Origin: Paragonimus skrjabini miyazakii
Lineage: Eukaryota > Platyhelminthes > Trematoda > Plagiorchiida > Troglotrematidae
Reading direction: 5' to 3'
Length of the DNA stretch: 64,000 nt
NCBI GenBank assembly: GCA_014338405.1
Contig: JTDE01000135.1
Location: 124,281-188,280, forward strand
Of the stretch, positions 52,701 through 64,000 are shown one piece after another. Within the stretch, counting starts at the first letter, position 1; every line of letters starts with the position of its first letter. The notes beneath the pieces were generated by a model, which saw nothing but the letters and a program-made list of their open reading frames with translations, searched no databases and had not been told where the DNA came from. The translations under genes and the position numbers were made by a program.

Positions 52701-54190
52701 GAAATGCTGTTACAAGACTGCCACGAGTTCGCTGCCTGTGTGCGTAGTGTGCAGTAAGATGTATTTCAGAAATTCATCAATCTTAATACTTATGTCAATG
52801 TTAATGAAATGTTTGATGAAACGACAAACTTTATATACAGTATGCTTAAGAAGCATATCAACCCACTTCCATTGCGCCAATGTCAGAATCCCAGTCTGTT
52901 TATGCAAAGCAGGTTAATAACAATGCACTGGTACAGAGGGTTCTCGTTTAGTTCCAAATGTGGTTAAGTAATTTAAAGTATGTACGCTGAATATGTGACA
53001 TGAAACGTCTGTGTTTGAAAGCATTGGTGATTTGTGGTTAGAACACTATAATGACATCGATGAGTTCACTGATGTCTACTTGGGACTGACAGATGCTACC
53101 GACCTTTGACAGTGTTACTGACGTCAATCAGGTTTTCGGTTCAAACAAAGCACACAGTAAAACATTTCTCGTTTTGTAGTTCTTATTTTTGGTTAAAACG
53201 GACGGTCTGGAAGTTAGTGCATGGTTTCATGAATTGGTCTTAAGGAAGGTAAGTCCGTCCGACTGAAGATGCTATCGAAGTGAACGAAGTGGAAACCAGT
53301 GGAGTTTGTGTTAAAAGTATGTTACTTGTCGATCCAGTATTTCTAACGCACCAGTAGTTTCAACATTTGAAACTCTGCATTTCCTGTGACACTGAGTTTG
53401 CGTATGTCGTTCATGACTGATTTGTGAGTAAGCCTATAACTACACTACAATCCTTTTAGTTGAATGAACGTAGCTTTCGAAAGAAGGCACTAGACTCAAC
53501 TTTTGTTCCTGTTAGAACCCGTCAATAACGCATATTCTTACTAAGGACAGATTAACATCCTAATCATTTTTTTCATGAGGCGACCACGTTGACCACTAGG
53601 TCAATGACTTCACAGCAGGCACCACCAAATTTTCTACTCGTTACTAATTCTGAAAACTAAATGTGCACAAGCAGAAATGGGAGTTTTAGTATCTCATAGA
53701 AGTGTTAGGAATTAGTCACGTGCATGTTCCAAAGTGTCTTGTTTATATCCTAGAGACTTGTTTGGCTATCGAGAAGCTGACGGCAACTTTTCGGCAAAAC
53801 CAGCCGCCTTCAGTAATGGTTTATTGAGTGAGTGAATTTCACAGCCTGAATTGATTTGTGATGGCCGATAGAAAGGTTGTGACTCTGGCAACATTGGTTA
53901 CCCTACTACTTTCCTGTGCCCTGACACTCCAATAAAATTGCGTTTGCTGTTTTGTAGATTGTGTTCGTATATTGTTTTGTTTTCGAATATTTCTATCTAA
54001 CCTTACTCATTTTGTACGGTTTTAAACTGTGACCTTCGGGAAGGGAAACATAAACTAAGGTTAAGCGCGTTATTTTTTATTCTCCACCCCTGAACGAGGA
54101 CTGAGTTTGACGGATAAATGCTTTTTGTCCCAAACCATTTGCGCTATGATTGGCATGCATTAAAAGTATGGCATGTACATGAGTGTCAGT
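49730..54190. other. Non-coding stretch with no recognised gene
   Basis: Open frames such as 50813-51118 (-, 101 codons) show no motifs. No RNA gene or clear repeat was found. Confidence 0.45.
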
Positions 54191-54204
54191 CTAAACTGTC
54201 AAGT

Positions 54205-54300
54205 ACGTTCACGAAGTCGTAATGCTCTACGTTCCAACCATCTCGGGTGGTCTTCTTCAGGAGGGTTCTGATTTAGATGTGATCCACTCGGTGCCATGAA
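54205..54300 (-). repeat. Copy of the palindrome-arm repeat, with hammerhead-like core
   Basis: On the minus strand this segment aligns with 63700-63780 over about 85 bases at roughly 65-70%. The core reads CTGAAGA (complement of 54254-54260, fits CUGANGA), a stem ACCA/TGGT, then GGAACGT where GAAACGT is expected (complement of 54229-54235). Flanking CTC/GAG (stem I) pairs briefly. The encoded peptide NPPEEDHPRWLERR looks like NTPEEGHLRWLKR at 63.7 kb, but the similarity is explained by the shared DNA motif; no longer coding frame exists. Confidence 0.5.
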
Positions 54301-54720
54301 AGAGAACAACCCTTGGCCAAATACTTGAACTGTGCGGTCGGTGTAGACTAACCTATTCTGCTTTCTCATCGACAGGTGCATAGTAGCATGACTGCGCTAT
54401 TCTAATTAACTCGAACTAATAATAATTTCGGTTGTTCTACTGTAATCTGCAACAGGTTCACGTACCGACGGTTCCTCGACATTAATTGTGTTGAATTAAT
54501 TTAGCGGGTCACGAGATGATTTTAATCCAATCGCACAAATAAGCACTGTCGATTCAAACATCTATCACCGGACAGTTGCGTGTGAGTCTACTGAACCTAT
54601 CTGGTGGGTGCAAAACTCTTCAGAACGTCTTCAACTATTCAAGTCGATGATTCATAGATAACCATCTGCCATGCAAAGTTAGCAATTGCAGAGTCATACA
54701 CGTTTACCAAGAAAATTGTG

Positions 54721-55098
54721 CTAATTATCGCTTTGCAGATGCCAACTTAACTGTATCGTTATGTGGCCGAGATCTTGGAATGCCCTCGACTGACAGTTCA
54801 TGTATGTTCGTATGTTGGCATTCACAGCAAAGTAGCACAAATGTTGCCTCATATCTAAGGGAGAATTTCGAGAACATTCCATACTGAAGCAATCTTTACG
54901 GTATTCGAATTCACTGGATACTGTCAGCAGAAACAAAAAAGCACGCTTGTCATCTAAACTGGACAAAGATAGTACCTTTTGAAAATGTCCAAAAAACCAT
55001 CCATTGAAAATGTCATACTCTGAGGTAATCTGCTTACGCAGAGATAGCCGATATTCCGTATGCTGCAAAAAACTGCTAAAAGATATTAACTTCCACAA
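54721..55098 (-). other. Unassigned open frame of 125 codons
   Basis: The third-longest or so open frame of the window. It starts at ATG and has a mixed composition (LSLRKQITSEYDIFNGWFFG near the N-terminus), with no motif, signal peptide or repeat. No splice sites of note flank it. It may be chance or an old element piece; I cannot assign a function. Confidence 0.15.
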
Positions 55099-56869
55099 TA
55101 TACGCTCTTACCAACTGGTTCATTTACTAACAGACCTCCATTTGGCTAGCAGAACTCAGAGGTTAATGTGTGATGTTTTAAAACCGGAACAACAATTTTG
55201 GGCTATGTAGTACTTGTCACATATTTCCAAATGAGAGATGAGCAGATCAGAATGCATTGGTCAGGTGGAGGATTCAAACCTATAGCGGATCTGCACGTAC
55301 GTGTTAAAAAATCCGCGCCACAATTTTCCTGACCATCGTCTTGACCAGTTTCTGCCGGAGTGTCCAAAGGGACCTTTTTTGCGCTTACTTCTCTGTTTCT
55401 CTATATCGTACACTGCAGTGGTTTTCTGAAATTCTCTTACTTTCGGTAACGTCCAACATATCTGTTTTGCTCGACTTACACAAAAACACAAAACGGAGGG
55501 TTTTCAGTTTTCTTTATTAACTCGTGGATTTGCAAAGAGGGGCGAAAGATATTGGCTTAAGTGTTCTCAACCACAATAGTCATAAATAAGTTGCTTTAAA
55601 CTGTTTATGAGTTCAAATAAGAAGTGATTTAAGGCAAATGGAGGAAAAATCAAAGAAGTTACCGGCATACAATCACGTCAACAGCAGACATTAAAATCAC
55701 GTTTTTGAAGACGAGCAAACTTGAGAACTAACATAAACGGGTTAGCAGAGTGGCCAGGAAACTTATAATGCGGAGCAACTGTCATATATTTGAACATCGA
55801 ATGGGATTCTGCCATCTTTAACCATCTCATCTCATGACAACTACGAGATCTGGCAGATAATACACTGGTGCGTAAAAGGTTTTTTGTGAGTACCAGGCCT
55901 CTAAATGTCAACTTTACTTTTAAAAGCGGTTTGATATCGCTGGTATCTTCAGATGAGATGTATTCTTGAATTCCATGGTTGTGGTCTGTCTGTGAACACT
56001 TGTAATGAAATTAAGCCCTTCTTTTCAACGTCGACTAGAAGCCACTGATTCACTTGTCAATAATGAGTAAACTGTAATGTTTCACATCATGCAGAAAATT
56101 TTTATGAGATTGGTTACTCTGAGAGGTTCGTCCCTTCTTAAAATTGACTGAAAACCCGTTCAAACCCATTATTGTCTCAACGGAAAATCCATAAGCGGTT
56201 TCCAATGGAGCACCTGCGTTGGTTGTTCGTATTGTTTAAACTTTCTGTTGTCCTAGGCAGGCCGCATACAGTATCGGCATGTAGAACAAAAAAATCTTGT
56301 CAGTAGCCAAAAGGTAAGAACACCTTCGGATTTTGCAAGTAAAAATGACATTCTTCAAAAGTTATCAGATTGCAAGAATACCAGTAGTTGACCGTTAAAG
56401 AACACAAAAATAAAGCGCTCAATCGACATGTTTTATGTTTTCAGTCCTCGATAACTTACAAAAGATAAAACACGAATGTTTACTGGTCGAGCTGAACAAC
56501 TGATGACTTCTGGTGTGATTAACAGCAATTTAAGAGCGTATATGAATTTATAACATTACTGTATAATTTATTCTGAGAAGTTCACTTTCGGTTTATGTGT
56601 GTTCCATATGATTACACATCTATGGTACCTCTTAATATTTTGACAATGGAATGCGGTTTGGGAAGCTGCCAGTCCTAACCCTAGATAGTAACAGGTCATC
56701 TAGTTGTTGGGGGTGGAATAACTAAGATCACAATTGTAACTTGACCATACCTTTCCATTTTTTGTTACTCATAATCGAAAGTGGTTGACTGTTCAGTTAG
56801 AATAACTCGATTCTGTTTAATGTGAGGTCACTGTCAAAGTAAACAATACGGGCAAGTGAAAACATGATC

Positions 56870-57015
56870 GGAATTCTAATCCCCATCGATGCAGGGAGAC
56901 GCACTATTGATCATTTCCATCTAGGGCCAAACTCAAGTCTGGTGTTTATTTTCAAAGAGGTGGGCTGAAACGTCTATCAGAATGCGAGGGCTGCAGTCAA
57001 TTGTGAATAATTTTC
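56870..57015 (+). repeat. Dispersed repeat carrying a hammerhead-like fold, copy 2
   Basis: Second copy of the repeat at 5478-5625, in the same orientation and about 51 kb away. The downstream block around GTCAATTGTG and the hammerhead-like region are conserved. Similarity fades after about 57015. Confidence 0.5.
56902..56944 (+). ncRNA. Degraded hammerhead ribozyme-like motif
   Basis: Stem I CACTA (56902-56906) pairs with TGGTG (56940-56944), with one G-T pair. The core is TTGATCA (56907-56913), two changes from CUGANGA. Stem II TTTCC/AGGGC around ATCT is only partly paired. CAA (56928-56930) replaces GAA. Stem III ACTC/AAGT is mostly paired, then C at 56939. Stem I pairs although its sequence differs from copy 1 (CATTA/TAGTG), a compensatory-looking pattern. 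Inactive as read. Confidence 0.45.
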
Positions 57016-57799
57016 AGCTTGCAATATCTTATCGAGTGGAAGACAACAATTTTTTCCCTGCAAACTTTTGGAGTTTGCTTATTATCTTCTGAATCTATCT
57101 CCGTTTCTTCCACCCGATTTACTACAAGGTTTAATCACCTATGGTCTCAGACCTTCCGCCTTATCTTTTAACAAACCTAGATTCAACGATATGTTTATTT
57201 CGTTTTAAGAAATCAGTCAGTAAATGAAACTGCCTGAAAGTTGACCAACAATTTGGGTAAACAATGAACTCAACATTGACCTTTCTGTGAGTTACCTGAG
57301 AGTTGGGGATATTCGATACAAACGCTCGAAGCATATTGTCAAACAAATTAGATACAGTATTTGTTAAATCTTTTGGAAGATGTCGGAATAAAACGGCGTC
57401 AACACCAATTGTTAGTTTAACGTTTTCCTTTAGACATTTCAACCCTTTCAAGTGGGCCTGGTTAAGTATATTGTAATTGTTTTCGAATGCCCTAGTATTT
57501 TCATGTCAATAGCACTTTCGTCAGTTTTCAGGAAGCGTCTATAGCCAAGCGAACACTACTAAGTCATTGGTTTTATTGACAAAATTGTGTCCTTCAACCA
57601 AATGCTATTTTGAAATGTTATTTCATCCAGCTAGTTTTCAAATGGTTATATTAAAGCCATAAAACAGGGGACAAACTGGTTTGTGTTTGTTCATAAGTAT
57701 GTTAGGTACGTGATATTATATGAAACGCGTTGTTGATATATATCATACTGAACAAAGAGAAAGATATTTCATGCAAACAGTCCAGAGGTCCGTACACCC

Positions 57800-57826
57800 C
57801 TGATGAAGTGGAAGTAGCTACTGAAA
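57800..57826 (+). ncRNA. Hammerhead-like catalytic core sequence
   Basis: CTGATGA (57800-57806) is the canonical core. It is followed by a 5-bp stem II AGTGG/CTACT (57807-57811 with 57818-57822, one G-T pair) around a 6-base loop, then GAAA (57823-57826). All fixed core bases of these two strands are right. I could not find a convincing stem I partner for the upstream GTACACC in the next 40 bases, so a complete ribozyme is not shown; chance or a truncated copy remain possible. Confidence 0.35.
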
Positions 57827-57829
57827 TTT

Positions 57830-60800
57830 GTGCCCATAAAGTACAGCTTAAACCTAAGTAGCGAATGGATGGTGCGATGTTAGGATCTATAGTGAGAGCA
57901 CTGCTTGCGGACATTTTCAAGATGTTTTACACTAAACCTGAAAAGTACATTGATCCGTCAAATGTTGTTACCAATGTCAATTGATCCTTAGGAGATAAAA
58001 GAAATACTTTTTCTGTATATAATCCTTTACTTGTTAATGAAAGTGAATAGGGTAACCACGCGACTAAATACGTTTGTGTCTAAACGGTGAAGTATTATCC
58101 GGCTTGGACCAACAGTGATGTCACAAAGATAATACCCAGAACGTTTCGAAACATGCTGTCACTTCAGACGTTTCTCTTTGTCTAGTTTATCTAGCACGGG
58201 GCAACTACCTGAGGGCTGTGAGACGTTAAATATTGACCGGAAACCTCCAGGATTAATTTATTCAGGCTTTGAGATAGTCATAACACATCACACACTTCAT
58301 GATCGTTCACGTTCCTCAAGCTTGTGACGCAACTGTCTGAGTGTTGTCTCCACTTTTTACTTCCGTTTATTGGTAGTCGTTACATGTCTTTTGATCCATG
58401 CGTCTTGTCGGCACGGTTTCATATAATCTTAAGTAACTAGTCTGATGATGAATAAATGAAAATGTGCCACTTCGCCACACTGTTTGTTGAACAAACAGAC
58501 TGATTCAAATTGAACCCCTGTCACACCCGGACAAAACCTTCGCTTTCAGACGAACCCTTCGTCTATTCCACCTAGAGTTTCGCATATGACCTTAACACGA
58601 CAATGACTGCCTCTGATTTCTGGCATCACATGTCAGTGAAGCAACCTATCTTTGCTCCACTGCCAAATCAAAGAACGAGACTGCGTTTCAATCTGAGAGA
58701 CAGAAGTCTATTAAATATGTACGCTTCTCAGATGGTACAATTGTCCAGTGAACCCCACGTGTGGCTGTGTCATTTTATGTCACATGCAACAACTAGTAAT
58801 CATAGTTTCTGTTAACAAACGGTACATCGTAATTTTGATTTTTCAAAACACTTATTTTTAAAGCTTTAACTGGACTTATCTACGTGTTGTTTCACAACCC
58901 ATGTTTCACCCCCCACATGTTCTCCCTACTTAACTTGTCTTCTACAATAATCTGATCGTTTTGTCGCTACAGTTATCGTCCAACCGAATCTCTAGTCTTT
59001 CCAACTTGACAATCGTTATGGCTGTCCAATACGTTTTCCAGAAATGCTTCTTAAGCAGTAACAGTAGTTTTCTGCCTGATATTCTTTCTTGTTTAGCGAA
59101 TCTTTGTGAGTTGCAAAATACTTGATTGTGTAAAAAGCCAAAGTTCATCCGCCGATGAACAGTGGGCACACTGTTTCCTCAGCTTCAATTTAAGTTCACA
59201 GGGATGCTTGAACAAACCGCACGCGATTGTAACGAGTTAATTCAAATGTTCATTTTCACCGAAGTTTTGATCAAAAAGGAGTTGTAATCGTTAGGTGAAG
59301 TAAATAATTGATTAGGCTTCCCGTATTTTGTTGAGCATTCACAACTCGTCCTCACTCTAAATTTAAACGAAAAGATATATAAATGAATTAATGTGGCATC
59401 CCAGTCAACCCGAGACCAAGATATAGGTCCGGAGTTGTACATGCTCTACAACCCCTTAGGTTTACTTTCATGGATGAAGTCTATGACCTACTTGTTTACC
59501 CTATGATTGACATCAGTCTCGTTGTTAAGTCACCAGTAGTTGTTATAGCTTGGATGCACGGTAGTTGTCAAATAGACGCAATTGTGCCCATTTCCGGTCG
59601 GTCCTGACTACGAGGATGTTGAAGTTGACATAATTTACTATATCTTTAATAGTTAGTAATATCACTGGAAACTCATTTTTAACTGCTTTGATATACAGCC
59701 ATCAGCCTGAGATAGTCACCCCACAATTCGAACCGGTAACCTTGATGTTCATAAACTGAGACCTGTCCACCACTCCCCTTCTGTGAACAACGCCTGAGAT
59801 AAAGCAAAAACGATATGCGACTTTAGTTGGATGGTTTCAACGCATCTGCTGACGCGCTTTGTTAGTTGTAACTTAGTTGCGAATCCAAGCCTGTTGTACT
59901 AGTTTGAGAAAGAGTATAAGAAGATACTTATACTGCTTGCACTGTCCTTATACTGACAGAGCTTCTGCTTTGGAGGATGAAGGGAAGAATTAGACACAAC
60001 TCATAATCACTAATGGAAAGAGTTGGCTTCTGGTTTACATGCTGTCATTCGCACAGGGCGTTAATCAGCACATGCATATGGAGGTTTGTACTGCACTCTG
60101 TATCAGAAAAAACATGCATATACTACTACTGTTACGGTCTACAGAAGGCTCGCCAAATGATAAACGGAGGTGGATAAATTAAATCTCAGTATAATCTGAT
60201 TATCGATTTGGCCAACGACCGAACACAGTTACGTTAGTTGTTAAGTACATTCAGGAATAAAACCTCTACTGTGAAAAGAATTGCCAGTACACGTGGGGTA
60301 TATAGTGCACATAGTCAGATTTCAGTTCCTCGTTTTGAAGCAGGCTGCGTGAAAAGTCCGTCCGGTTGTGAATGATACGATAAACTGTGACTAGTCCTCA
60401 TTACACGCCAATTGACACCTTAAAATTAACAGCCATTTGTCACGGTTAACAGTGTGACTCATTCTGTATTGTGCTTGGTTGTCTTAACGGTATGAACAAT
60501 CTTGCCACAGATATGGTTCACTTACAAGTTGGTCAGCCGGCAGCAGCAATACCCGTTTTTCTTCATTTTATTGATTATTTCCACCTTTCGTCAAATCGCT
60601 GGCGCAACAAACATACACAGAAAGGTCAGGCAGTGTAATTAATTCATTCAAGTATATGTGGTTCACATTTTCCCATTTCTGTCAAAACCAGATGAAATTT
60701 CAAGCTCAGATTGTCTTGAATCACAATGGTTTTCCGCTTGACCAAGAAACCTCGGTCATCAGCTTCCGAATGGAATTTGTTTGCGCGTTGATTGTTCAAA

Positions 60801-63580
60801 TTTACAATCGGTCTTTTCGACTGAACAAATCACACCAAATCAACGGACTGACAAAACTTTTCTGCACCCACCACGTTCGCTATGGTGTAAAGCAACAGAG
60901 CTATAAAATGATTTACTGTTTGTTCCTAATGAAATCCAACCTGAACTCGAATTAGTTTCGTAAGATTCAGTACAAACATCCGTCGCTCAGTTCGTTCGCC
61001 TGCAAAGTAAACAACTGAAATTGGTTTCGGTTTCATTAGAAATTAGTATACTTCAAATGACTGAGCTTTCCATGTTCTGACTAAAGCCAAAGATAGTACT
61101 GAAAACTTTGTTAGATCGTCAGTGAATGACTTTTATTCTTTTCGAAAAGTATGCGATACCAGAATTTCGTAAGCGGTCGGTAAGGGTCTTCCTCACTTTA
61201 TTTCTAGTGGACAGTTGGTCCGCACACAAAGTTTGCTCCCTGGTATGGATCCACATATTTTGCTCATCTAGAAATCATATTGCAAACGTTTTGCTCGAAC
61301 TTGGGCTGAGTTTTCTAGCCACATGACGCGCTGTGTTCGTCTATGCCTATACACTATCCTTATGTTTAAAATAGGGCAGTCATTTTCGATGCCTCAGGTG
61401 TCAAATTCTAGAGGACATAAAAGTTGTGGGTATGTATCATATTTTACTGTTTCGTCTATTCCTAGAAATCAAATCCACTCAAATAACTCATCTATCAATA
61501 GAAATGAACCTCAAGCTAATTTGTCACAAAGGTTTGGTCTCTGCGTTCAATTGTATAAAAACTGACTTCTCGAAGACGCATCTTGTGTTTCCACATCCTA
61601 ATTGATATTGACGTTATCTAGTTTGTTTACACCCTCATTCAGATCGACAGGAAATTATGATTGTCAGTTTCTAAGAAGTGTCCCTCAAATTCTGTTGAAG
61701 TCTGTGGTCCGATGCTGGTGGATCAAACTTGTCCGTAAGCGGCAGCTAACGTGCTGATGTAGTGTTTGCCTACGGAGGTTCACGGTCAGATGACATACAC
61801 AACCACAGAGTAGACGAAAACATTACGTGTCAGAATAGGTATAATTAAGTAATATGTATCGGTCATTTCGAAATCGGACGGCTAGCGCAGACCGCCCATT
61901 CAAGATGCTATGTGCCCGCCCATACCAAGCGAGTATGAACAGACCACAAGTGATACTCATAGGTTTGCTGATGACGATAAACTATGATTGTTTAGCCCCA
62001 ATCGCAAAGCTACCGATGTGAACTTCGTTCAGATTGTGTGTTCCCAGATGGTTTAAAGCTGAAAGAACGGGTTTTTACAAACGGTAGATTTAAGGATAAG
62101 CGTAATGAATTGTCCCATATAAATTGTAACCTTTTCGTCCATTTAGTCAAACAGTCCCCCACCATAGACAGAATACTGTTCACTTTCGATCATAGGTTCC
62201 ACAATCCACAGAAACCCTGTTGATATCCCACCCAGAATAGAAGCAGTATGGTTAAGGTTTGCTCTCGATACAGATTACCCACACTGCAATTCTCTTTCTC
62301 AACCTGAAGTAGATCTAAGGCCGTCAATTTTACACGGAACGTGATTTGATGACAACACGTCTGAATGTATAGCACCAACCGTTGTGGGTGACGGTCGAAT
62401 CTTATAGCTTTTACGTTAACTAGTTCGTTCATTTTTTCGATTAACATAATGATTCAACTAATGACAGAAATAACAGAATATCCTTCCCTGTGTTGGTTGC
62501 AGTTGGTTTTCATTCAATTTAATGTGCGCTTCAAAAAATCATTTGACCATTTTTACTACGTGTGAACAATAACTACCGATTGTGGTCGCGTAGTAGCTTA
62601 ATAAAACATAATGTTTTTACTGTATGCAGTTACCGTAAATTCTGTTAACAGTTCTGTAACAAACATTTGGCCTAGTTGCTACTTGAAGTGCAGGAATTTG
62701 TACTAAAAACACGTTTGTTACAAGTTAAAACACTTGAATCAATTAATTTTGAGATGAATGTCGATTTTGTGAGTGGGCGGGGGAACAGCTGTTCACCTTA
62801 TCTTCATTTGATTGCAAGTAAACTGATTGTAAACGGACTGACCACTGTTTGATGTGAGAACTGTGGTTATTTTTTCTGTGATGAAAGTTATCTGGTTTCA
62901 ATTGGCATGCTAGTAATACGATTTACTTAAAGTAGTTTCAGCGCAATACGTCAGCTTTAACACTGTTCGTTGGATAACATCTGCTAATACGAAAACTTTC
63001 CAAGTCTCTTGGTAAAGATCAACTTCAATTGTGATTTCCGAACTGTTGCTGCTAACCCCAAGTTGCTATCTTGCCAATGACTTAGAAGTCATCACACCGA
63101 TTCCTGACTGAAATTACATTTTCGTGGTATGTGGTTCGACATCAATTCAAAATTACACCAGTTTATTGTATCCCAAATGCAAATCATTTGGTCAGCATTT
63201 GGGTCGAAATTGAATGCAACCAAGAAGGCAGGCTTCCATGCGGCTTAGTTCTGAACGAATTATGCCTACATATGTGTCTTAACTATACATTGTCACCTGC
63301 ATATTGACTCGGTGACATTAAAAATTTTGCGGATCACATTTCAGAGGCTATAGCAATTCACCTTCTGGAGAATATTTTCCGCACAATTTGTGAACGGTCT
63401 TTCGGATGTAAAAACTAATCAAGCATATATACCATCGACGAGCGTAACTTTATTGCAGTAGCTCTGAGACCTACAGCTGTGATGAAGAACTTGTCTTATT
63501 AAGGCTTATTTTAATTTTTTCATAAATCGAAATATTAACATCATGTTCTCATCAGCTAGAGGAGCATAAATAGACAGCAT
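57830..63580. other. Non-coding stretch with no recognised gene
   Basis: No protein family was recognised. A weak hammerhead-like string lies on the minus strand near 58137-58165 (GAAACGT preceded by a short stem and CTGAAG, one base short of the core). A B-box-like GGTTCGAAT lies on the minus strand near 59728-59736, without a foldable tRNA around it. Confidence 0.4.
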
Positions 63581-63629
63581 AATTGATAAATATATTGAGA
63601 ATAACACAACGTTATGGCCAAATTGTAAT

Positions 63630-63670
63630 ACTCCACGTTTCAACCACCTTAGGTGGCCTTCCTCAGGAGT
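63630..63670 (-). ncRNA. Hammerhead-like motif in left palindrome arm
   Basis: On the minus strand: ACTC (stem I), CTGAGGA (fits CUGANGA), one extra A, stem II GGCCACC/GGTGGTT with TAA loop and two G-T pairs, GAAAC, GT (a two-base stem III AC/GT without loop), then G and GAGT closing stem I. The extra A and the G at the cleavage-site position, where G is not tolerated, argue against activity of this copy. Confidence 0.4.
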
Positions 63671-63709
63671 GTTGTAATCGAAATCACACAGTGTGACTTC
63701 GATTACAAC

Positions 63710-63750
63710 ACTCCTGAGGAAGGCCACTTGAGGTGGTTGAAACGTACAGT
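63710..63750 (+). ncRNA. Hammerhead-like motif in right palindrome arm
   Basis: ACTC (63710-63713), CTGAGGA (63714-63720), an extra A, stem II GGCCAC/GTGGTT (two G-T pairs) around TTGAG, GAAACGT (63739-63745), A at the cleavage-site position, then CAGT, which pairs with three of the four stem I bases. The core is intact apart from the unpaired A before stem II. This is a minimal type I layout of the kind described for PLE hammerheads; activity is uncertain. Confidence 0.4.
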
Positions 63751-64000
63751 ACTACAACTTGATCATAACGCTGTGTTATTCTCAATCTACTTATCAATAA
63801 CATGTCAAACACGACGCCCAAAGTATTTGACTTCATTCGTACATAATTTGCTGCGGATATCTTACAGACAACATAATTGTTCTATGTAACTTGTGTAAAA
63901 CGTTTGCGTGCATTCGCCTTAAGGAGGCGACTGTCAGCACAGCTTATTGAAAACTCTAGGTACTTCAAGATTAAGTACACATAATATGAAACTGTTTAAT

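Larger units (their letters stand above)
63583..63797. repeat. 215-bp near-perfect palindrome with two outward-reading hammerhead-like units
   Basis: The left arm (63583-63689) is the reverse complement of the right arm (63691-63797) at close to 88% by eye, with a one-base centre at 63690 (TCACAC-A-GTGTGA). Each arm encodes the same short peptide on its own outward strand, purely because of the symmetry. The arm sequence is the repeat also present at 54.2 kb. Palindromes with no spacer are unstable in most genomes, so this one is notable; arm differences at about one base in nine may help it persist. Confidence 0.85.

Noticed and set aside
59725..59780. tRNA-like B box GGTTCGAAT on the minus strand
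   Set aside because: No D arm, anticodon arm or acceptor stem can be folded around it.
63506..63889. Two nearly identical small proteins on opposite strands (63506-63727 and 63653-63889)
   Set aside because: They are the same palindrome read on each strand; no evidence of translation.

Overview
The window looks like gene-poor, A+T-rich nuclear DNA from an animal. It has no operon structure, no dense ORFs and no bacterial signals. Most six-frame ORFs are 60-125 codons with leucine/phenylalanine/asparagine-rich, chance-like composition. What can be read is mainly decayed retroelement material plus one candidate multi-exon protein gene. The combination of Penelope-like element (PLE) relics with a GIY-YIG domain, hammerhead-ribozyme-like motifs of the kind carried by flatworm SINEs and by PLEs, and a tRNA-related repeat suggests a flatworm, most likely a trematode. 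That taxonomic call is an inference.

Layout. 0-9.8 kb: no supported gene; one repeat with an almost complete hammerhead fold at 5.50-5.54 kb. 9.87-10.65 kb: PLE reverse-transcriptase relic on +, broken across three frames. 16.1-17.03 kb: a more G+C-rich island bounded by about 65-bp inverted repeats, each holding a degraded hammerhead-like core. 20.26-21.14 kb: LINE-type (non-LTR) reverse-transcriptase relic on -. 28.7-29.9 kb: G+C-richer, coding-like island with a candidate exon of about 180 codons ending at a strong splice donor. 32.14-33.98 kb: two adjacent large inverted repeats, the second made of two tRNA-related units pointing outward from a common centre. 39.3-39.5 kb: possible Ty3/gypsy RNase H relic on +. 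40.88-41.65 kb: second PLE relic, with the GIY-YIG endonuclease clearly readable. 49.25-49.72 kb: a diverged pair of direct repeats. 54.2, 56.9, 57.8 and 63.6-63.75 kb: more hammerhead-like motifs, the last forming a near-perfect 215-bp palindrome.

The most interesting signal is the number of hammerhead-like RNA motifs of at least three sequence types within 64 kb. Several are arranged as inverted pairs. They lie alongside protein remnants of the element class (PLEs) known to carry such ribozymes, although none lies directly beside a PLE protein relic. Almost all copies carry core substitutions and are probably dead; the 57.8-kb copy has an intact catalytic core sequence but no visible stem I. 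No full-length intact gene can be supported from sequence alone.
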